Under the pieces are notes generated by a model that had not been told where the DNA came from, ran no database searches, and worked only from the letters and a program-made list of their open reading frames with translations. A stretch of DNA of 26,531 bases, from positions 1-26,531 of IMG/VR virus record IMGVR_UViG_3300030104_002922; one strand, given 5' to 3'. Source of the stretch: a virus. The translations under genes and the position numbers were made by a program. Shown piece after piece: positions 22,926-26,531 of the stretch (position 1 is the stretch's first letter; every line of letters begins with the position of its first letter).

Positions 22926-23551
22926 CTTATAAAAAATGGATTGCATTGGGTTCAGCAGGTCTTATTGGATTAACTTATGTTGGTGCAATAGGAACAATTG
23001 CTAGAAAGAGTGCAGAAGAGAGTCGTTTTCCTACACTCCCTGTCGGTCCTTATACATCATATAGAATCAAGAGTAATGCAGATGGTTCATATGAAATGGC
23101 ATACAGAGCAAACGATCCATTAGTAATGACTAATGTAAAAGATATAGAGAAGAGAGGTGGATTCCTAGGTAGTAAGAAAGAAACCATACAAACCAAAGAA
23201 ATGTATACTATGGATGGAGCAATCCATCATGGAGGACCAGTTAGTAGTACTAGTGCATGGATAGATCCATCTGCTCAAGGTAATAAAGGTGCTGTGGAAG
23301 ATACCACACTTAGTGCAAAAACTATCGCATGTATCGAAGCTGCTGGTTCTGGTAGAGGTACAGGAAAGGTAGTTGGAAGTAGCGTTGCTGCAGGAACAGT
23401 TGCCCCTGCCTTGGCAAATATACCATTCGTAGGTTGGGTTGCTGCTGGATTTGTTACTATGTTCGGTGCAGATAAGGGTGGTGATATAGGTGCTGACTTG
23501 TCAACATCATACGCAGGATGCGACGATATAGATATTCCACATACTAAGTGA
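22922..23551 (+). CDS. Membrane-anchored protein with glycine-rich hydrophobic C-terminal segment
   Basis: 209 residues, no family recognised. An N-terminal hydrophobic helix (about 6-26, WIALGSAGLIGLTYVGAIGTI) is a likely anchor or uncleaved signal. The middle is polar. Residues about 145-195 are rich in Gly and Ala (GSGRGTGKVVGSSVAAGTVAPALA..PFVGWVAAGFVTMFGADKGGDIGAD), like glycine-zipper membrane segments. It ends with DDIDIPHTK. Start overlaps the regA stop; stop overlaps the GTG of the next gene. A role at the host envelope is possible but not shown. Confidence 0.72.
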   Translation: MTYKKWIALGSAGLIGLTYVGAIGTIARKSAEESRFPTLPVGPYTSYRIKSNADGSYEMAYRANDPLVMTNVKDIEKRGGFLGSKKETIQTKEMYTMDGAIHHGGPVSSTSAWIDPSAQGNKGAVEDTTLSAKTIACIEAAGSGRGTGKVVGSSVAAGTVAPALANIPFVGWVAAGFVTMFGADKGGDIGADLSTSYAGCDDIDIPHTK

Positions 23552-24285
23552 AGCATTATATATTTGATGTAGATGGCACTCTCACACCTAGTAGAGGTCA
23601 GATTGACATTTCATTTGAGGCATTCTTTATAAAATTTTGCTGTACATATCCTGTATATCTGGTTACTGGTAGCGACAGACAGAAAACAGTTGATCAACTT
23701 GGTCTTGATATATGTTACAGAGCAAAGAGAGTTTATAATTGCTCTGGTAGTGATGCTTATGAGAGAGATGTCAATGTCTACAGGGATGATTGGGAGTTGC
23801 CAAGGGATGTAGAAAAATTTTTAAAAGATGAGTTAGCATATAGTTGTTTTCCTATCCGTAACGGATTGCATATTGAGAGAAGACCTGGTGGAGTAAATTT
23901 TAGTATCTTAGGTAGAGGAAAAGATCCAACTGCAGGTAGAGAAGAATATGTTAAATGGGATAAAGAAAGATTAGAGAGAGAAGATATTGCAAATAGACTT
24001 AGAAATAATTTTCCTAATTTATCGGTAGCACTAGGAGGACAAACAGGTCTTGACTTAGGACCTATAGGTAGTGATAAAAGTCAGATTCTTAGAGACTTTA
24101 GACTAGGAGAAGAGTTACATTTCTTTGGTGATAGGATGGAAGAAGGAGGAAATGATCATAGTTTAGGGAAAGCAGTACAAGAAATGGGTGGTAAAGCGTA
24201 CCATGTCAAGGATTGGAAAGAGACTGAAGGTATTATAATTAGTAGTGTCGCCGAAAGGGACAACAAAAAACAACTCGCTTATTAA
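23548..24285 (+). CDS. Eukaryote-type phosphomannomutase-like HAD protein
   Basis: 245 residues from a GTG that overlaps the upstream stop. HAD nucleophile motif FDVDGTLT (D7, D9). Then IERRPGGVNFSILGR (109-123), GGQTGLDLGPIGSDK (163-177) and FFGDRMEEGGNDH (192-204) match eukaryotic PMM1/PMM2 blocks as recalled (for example SIGGQ..FD..P.GWDK and FFGDK...GGNDH). The conserved Trp before DK is Ser here. Such enzymes interconvert mannose-1- and 6-phosphate for GDP-mannose synthesis; a phosphatase or altered substrate is possible. Its neighbours give no sugar operon. Confidence 0.85.
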   Translation: MKHYIFDVDGTLTPSRGQIDISFEAFFIKFCCTYPVYLVTGSDRQKTVDQLGLDICYRAKRVYNCSGSDAYERDVNVYRDDWELPRDVEKFLKDELAYSCFPIRNGLHIERRPGGVNFSILGRGKDPTAGREEYVKWDKERLEREDIANRLRNNFPNLSVALGGQTGLDLGPIGSDKSQILRDFRLGEELHFFGDRMEEGGNDHSLGKAVQEMGGKAYHVKDWKETEGIIISSVAERDNKKQLAY

Positions 24286-24293
24286 GGAGAACT

Positions 24294-24722
24294 ATGACTA
24301 ACCTAGCAAGGTATCACGCTGCCAACCTTCCAGAATTAATGAAGGTTATAAGAGAAAATGGTATAGGGATGGATGACTATCTCAATCGTTTTTGGGATGA
24401 TACCACAACAAGTAATTACCCACCTTACAATCTCATCACCGTAAGTAACACAGAATCTAGACTAGAGATTGCTCTAGCAGGATTTAAAAAGGATGAGGTT
24501 AAGGTCTATACAGAGTATGGTAGACTCACTGTAGAAGGAAACAAAGAAGTTAAAGAAGATACAACTTACGCACATAGAGGACTTGCACAAAGATCCTTTA
24601 ATAGATCATGGACTATTGCTGAAGACACTATTGTCAATGAAGCAAACTTTGAAGATGGGTTACTAACTGTTACTCTTGGTAAGGTAGTTCCAGAGCATCA
24701 TCAGCGTAAAGATTGGATCTAA
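24294..24722 (+). CDS. Small heat-shock protein Hsp20
   Basis: 142 residues. Alpha-crystallin domain at about 46-130 with EIALAGFKKDEVKVYTE, RLTVEGNKE, RSFNRSWTIAE and the signature FEDGLLTVTLGK. Short N-terminal arm (LARYHAANLPELMKVIRENG) as in marine phage Hsp20 proteins. Prevents aggregation of unfolded proteins, and may stabilise host or phage proteins during infection. GGAG (24285-24288, part of AAGGAGA) lies just upstream of ATG and is the clearest ribosome binding site here. Confidence 0.95.
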   Translation: MTNLARYHAANLPELMKVIRENGIGMDDYLNRFWDDTTTSNYPPYNLITVSNTESRLEIALAGFKKDEVKVYTEYGRLTVEGNKEVKEDTTYAHRGLAQRSFNRSWTIAEDTIVNEANFEDGLLTVTLGKVVPEHHQRKDWI

Positions 24723-24771
24723 CTAGGCATAAATTTTTGTAACTAAAAGCAAAATTGTTAGGGTTTCCTGA

Positions 24772-24778
24772 CTAAATA
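24772..24778 (+). promoter_or_regulatory. Putative late promoter variant (CTAAATA)
   Basis: CTAAATA in the 76-base gap after hsp20, 20 bases before the next ATG, with GGAGG (24789-24793) in between. Third copy of this heptamer in an intergenic gap. Confidence 0.5.
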
Positions 24779-24798
24779 AAGTACATATGGAGGATTAA

Positions 24799-24972
24799 AT
24801 GCACAACATGATGCCACAGAACCAACTGTCTGGATGGACAGTTACCGATCACAATTACTCAAGTGATTCATGGGAACAAAAATTGGATGAGTATTATGAG
24901 TGCATTGTTGAATGCTCCGAAGTACCTGGTCAACCTGCCTGTAAACGATTATGCAATGAAATCCTAAGGTAA
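24799..24972 (+). CDS. 57-residue twin-CX3C protein
   Basis: Short gene with a good ribosome binding site GGAGG 5 bases upstream. The predicted 57-residue protein starts MHNMMPQNQLSGW and has a helix-like second half with four cysteines in two CxxxC motifs: CIVEC (34-38) and CKRLC (48-52), nine residues apart. This helix-hairpin pattern resembles twin-CX3C/CHCH proteins held by two disulfides, or a small metal site. No family is recognised. The following terminator (24979) starts 7 bases after the stop, and a possible late promoter lies upstream, so it looks like a single-gene unit. Confidence 0.75.
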   Translation: MHNMMPQNQLSGWTVTDHNYSSDSWEQKLDEYYECIVECSEVPGQPACKRLCNEILR

Positions 24973-24978
24973 TATATA

Positions 24979-25003
24979 AGGGGGTCGTCAGACCCTCTTT
25001 TTT
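24979..25003 (+). terminator. Rho-independent terminator after the twin-CX3C gene
   Basis: AGGGGGTC (24979-24986), loop GTCA, GACCCTCT (24991-24998), one G-U pair, T run to 25003. Part of the third terminator/promoter cassette. Confidence 0.9.
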
Positions 25004-25004
25004 A

Positions 25005-25013
25005 TGGTATAAT
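25005..25013 (+). promoter_or_regulatory. Extended -10 promoter for the LSm-like pair and gene 43
   Basis: TGGTATAAT, 1 base after the T run, identical to the box at 11332-11340, and 21 bases before the ATG at 25035. -35 is weak (TCGTCA at 24985-24990 with a 17-base spacer). Likely drives the two small genes and the polymerase. Confidence 0.68.
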
Positions 25014-25034
25014 GGCAGGAGGAATCCCAAACAC

Positions 25035-25343
25035 ATGTCGATAAAAGTAGCATTGATTAACAACGATCAAGTGATCGCTGATATAAAGGAAGTAATCGAT
25101 CCTGATAATGATAGTAGACAATATCTTTTCAACAATCCATTGAAGGTTGTTTTGCAACCAACATTGACTCTTCAAGAAGATGCATCGCAAGTTGAATCAA
25201 ATCAATCTCAAGTTTCATTAGCAACTTGGCAACCATTAACTAGTGATTCTACTTTTATAGTAAATCCTAATGTAGTTCAATGCGTTTTTGAACCTATTGC
25301 TGATTTAAAATCAATGTATTTGGAGTTGCAAAATGGCAATTAA
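25035..25343 (+). CDS. LSm-like small protein, paralogue B
   Basis: 102 residues. SIKVALINNDQVIADIKEVID...YLFNNPLKVVLQ (2-41) then W65 and SDSTFIVNPNVVQCVFEPIADLKSMYLEL (70-98). This strand and tryptophan pattern matches the proteins at 5752 and 25333. The first block resembles an Sm/LSm barrel; RNA binding is a guess from the fold. GGAGGAAT at 25019-25026 serves as ribosome binding site. Overlaps the next gene by 11 bases. Confidence 0.78.
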   Translation: MSIKVALINNDQVIADIKEVIDPDNDSRQYLFNNPLKVVLQPTLTLQEDASQVESNQSQVSLATWQPLTSDSTFIVNPNVVQCVFEPIADLKSMYLELQNGN

Positions 25344-25626
25344 GATAGTAGTATTTGATGACAGTTACAAATGTGTCATCGCAGATGTACAAGAAGTTGT
25401 TGGTGCTGACATTGGTGAACCCGATTGTCAACTTTCCGATCCATATGAGTTTATTGACTTCAAAGAAGGTGAGGAAGAACCAAAACAATATATTGATCGT
25501 TTGAGACCTTGGAATGTTCTCAACAAATCAGCAGATAATAAATGTCGTATTAGTAGTGATAAGATTCTGACTCTTGTAGATCCAGAAAAATTTATTTTAG
25601 AAGCATACAACGAGATTATCAATTGA
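25333..25626 (+). CDS. LSm-like small protein, paralogue C
   Basis: 97 residues. AIKIVVFDDSYKCVIADVQEVVG...CQLSDPYEFIDF (2-43), W60, then NKCRISSDKILTLVDPEKFILEAY (69-92). Same layout as the 102-residue neighbour and as the protein after uvsW. Its stop abuts the polymerase ATG (TGAATG), so it is translationally linked to gene 43. Confidence 0.78.
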   Translation: MAIKIVVFDDSYKCVIADVQEVVGADIGEPDCQLSDPYEFIDFKEGEEEPKQYIDRLRPWNVLNKSADNKCRISSDKILTLVDPEKFILEAYNEIIN

Positions 25627-26531
25627 ATGAAGTTTTATACTAATGTACAAATGATCGGGGATCATTTCCTTGTTCGTGGTTATGATAATGGTGAGTACAT
25701 TCAGTTCAGAGAAAAATACAATCCAACTCTTTTTGTTCCATCAAAGAAAAAAACTTTCTACAAAACTTTAGAAGGTGAATATGTGGCACCTATCAAACCA
25801 GGTTCGGTAAGAGACTGTAGAGATTTTTATAAAAAGTATGAAGATATTGATGAGTTTAAAATTTATGGCAATGAGAGGTATATCTACCAGTATATCTCTG
25901 ATAAGTACCCCGAAGCAGAGATCAAATTCGACATTGGAAAGGTAAGATTATTAACTGTTGATATTGAGACTCGTTCTGAGAATGGATTTCCTGATGTAGA
26001 AACTGCTGATCAGGAGATATTATTGATCTCAATACAGGATTATAATACTAAAGAGATAACAACATGGGGTGTTGGATCTTTTAAAGTTAAGCAAGAGAAT
26101 GTTCGTTACATACAATTTAATAACGAGCATGATATGCTGAGTAGTTTCATCCAATGGTGGATGGATAATACTCCTGATGTTGTAACTGGTTGGAATATTC
26201 AACTGTTCGATATGCCATACATTACCAAAAGGATTAATCGTCTTCTAGGTGAAAAACTTGCTAGGAGATTATCTCCTTGGGGATTAGTTAGTGAGAAGGA
26301 AGTGTATATTAAAGGTCGCAGACAAGTTTACTATGATATTGGTGGCATAACTCAGTTAGATTATCTTGATCTTTATAAGAAGTTTACTTACAAGGCACAG
26401 GAATCATATCGTTTGGATTATATTGCTAGTGTGGAACTGGGGCAAAAGAAACTCGATCACTCTGAGTTTGATACCTTCAAGGATTTCTATACTAATGGGT
26501 GGCAGAAGTTTGTAGAATACAATATAATTGA
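25627..26531 (+). CDS. 43: DNA polymerase gp43 (3' partial)
   Basis: Family B replicative polymerase with 3'-5' exonuclease; the window holds 301 codons, about the first third, with no stop before the end. It matches T4 gp43: exonuclease motif I LTVDIETR (Asp, Glu), exo II GWNIQLFDMPYI, then LDYLDLYKKFTYKAQESYRLDYIA, ending at YNII, where T4 reads YNIIDVE. The polymerase domain lies outside. The ATG follows directly after the stop of the LSm-like gene. It uses gp45/gp44/gp62 as processivity partners and, in T4, is regulated by RegA and by itself. Confidence 0.96.
   Translation, partial: MKFYTNVQMIGDHFLVRGYDNGEYIQFREKYNPTLFVPSKKKTFYKTLEGEYVAPIKPGSVRDCRDFYKKYEDIDEFKIYGNERYIYQYISDKYPEAEIKFDIGKVRLLTVDIETRSENGFPDVETADQEILLISIQDYNTKEITTWGVGSFKVKQENVRYIQFNNEHDMLSSFIQWWMDNTPDVVTGWNIQLFDMPYITKRINRLLGEKLARRLSPWGLVSEKEVYIKGRRQVYYDIGGITQLDYLDLYKKFTYKAQESYRLDYIASVELGQKKLDHSEFDTFKDFYTNGWQKFVEYNII

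Noticed and set aside
24719-24761. CTAAC...GTTAG as a terminator after hsp20
   Set aside because: Only 5 bp with a 33-base loop and no T run.
1-26531. tRNA genes, CRISPR arrays, integrase, insertion sequences
   Set aside because: No cloverleaf, regular repeat-spacer pattern, transposase or att-like repeat seen; intergenic gaps are all under 100 bases.

Overview
This window is a compact, AT-rich stretch of a T4-like (Myoviridae-type) bacteriophage genome. Every recognisable gene is on the + strand, genes overlap by 4-14 bases or sit a few bases apart, and the T4 core genes appear in the order 21-22-23-3(tentative)-uvsY-uvsW-55-47-46-45-44-62-regA-43. The gene content (a CobS-like MoxR ATPase, Hsp20, a carbamoyltransferase, several 2OG-Fe(II) oxygenases, no gp24 after gp23) points to a marine 'exo-T-even' phage, most likely a cyanophage of Prochlorococcus or Synechococcus. 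A pelagiphage-like relative cannot be excluded. No photosynthesis genes, tRNAs, CRISPR arrays, integrases or insertion sequences are visible.

Layout. (1) 1-3285: head morphogenesis, with prohead protease gp21 (5' end cut by the window), a T4-type late promoter, scaffold gp22, major capsid protein gp23 and a strong terminator. (2) 3288-6210: a late-promoter variant, a tail-tube-family protein (probably gp3), recombination mediator UvsY, helicase UvsW and a small LSm-like protein. (3) 6224-11281: a sigma70-type promoter with operator-like repeats drives late sigma factor gp55, followed by a beta-class DNA methyltransferase, gp47, a DUF3110-like protein, gp46 and a 2OG-Fe(II) oxygenase. (4) 11293-14765: a CobT/DUF2201-like metallopeptidase-VWA gene lies between two near-identical terminator+promoter cassettes and is followed by its MoxR/CobS-type AAA+ partner. 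That unit ends in a perfect hairpin terminator buried inside the next gene. (5) 14707-17935: oxygenase-like gene, DUF3310-like gene overlapped by a near-consensus promoter, sliding clamp gp45, another oxygenase-like gene, and clamp-loader ATPase gp44. (6) 17941-21275: accessory genes that split the clamp-loader pair: a one-TM protein, a PD-(D/E)XK nuclease-like protein, a Dam-family methyltransferase and a NodU-type carbamoyltransferase. (7) 21266-22925: gp62, an arginase-like UPF0489 protein and translational repressor RegA. (8) 22922-26531: membrane-anchored protein, eukaryote-type phosphomannomutase-like HAD protein, Hsp20, a 57-residue twin-CX3C protein, a third terminator/promoter cassette, two LSm-like paralogues, and the 5' third of DNA polymerase gp43 (cut by the window end).

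How the genes fit together: gp45, gp44, gp62 and gp43 form the replisome clamp, clamp loader and polymerase. gp46/gp47 with UvsY/UvsW form the recombination-dependent replication machinery. In T4, gp55 uses gp45 on DNA to fire late promoters such as those seen before genes 22 and 3, giving gp21-gp23. The most interesting parts are the accessory layer: the CobST-like metallopeptidase/ATPase module with duplicated regulatory cassettes, the nuclease+methyltransferase pair, a three-member LSm-like paralogue family, and a group of small-molecule, base or glycan modification enzymes inserted among replication genes. All assignments come from reading motifs and from recalled family sequences; no database search was run.
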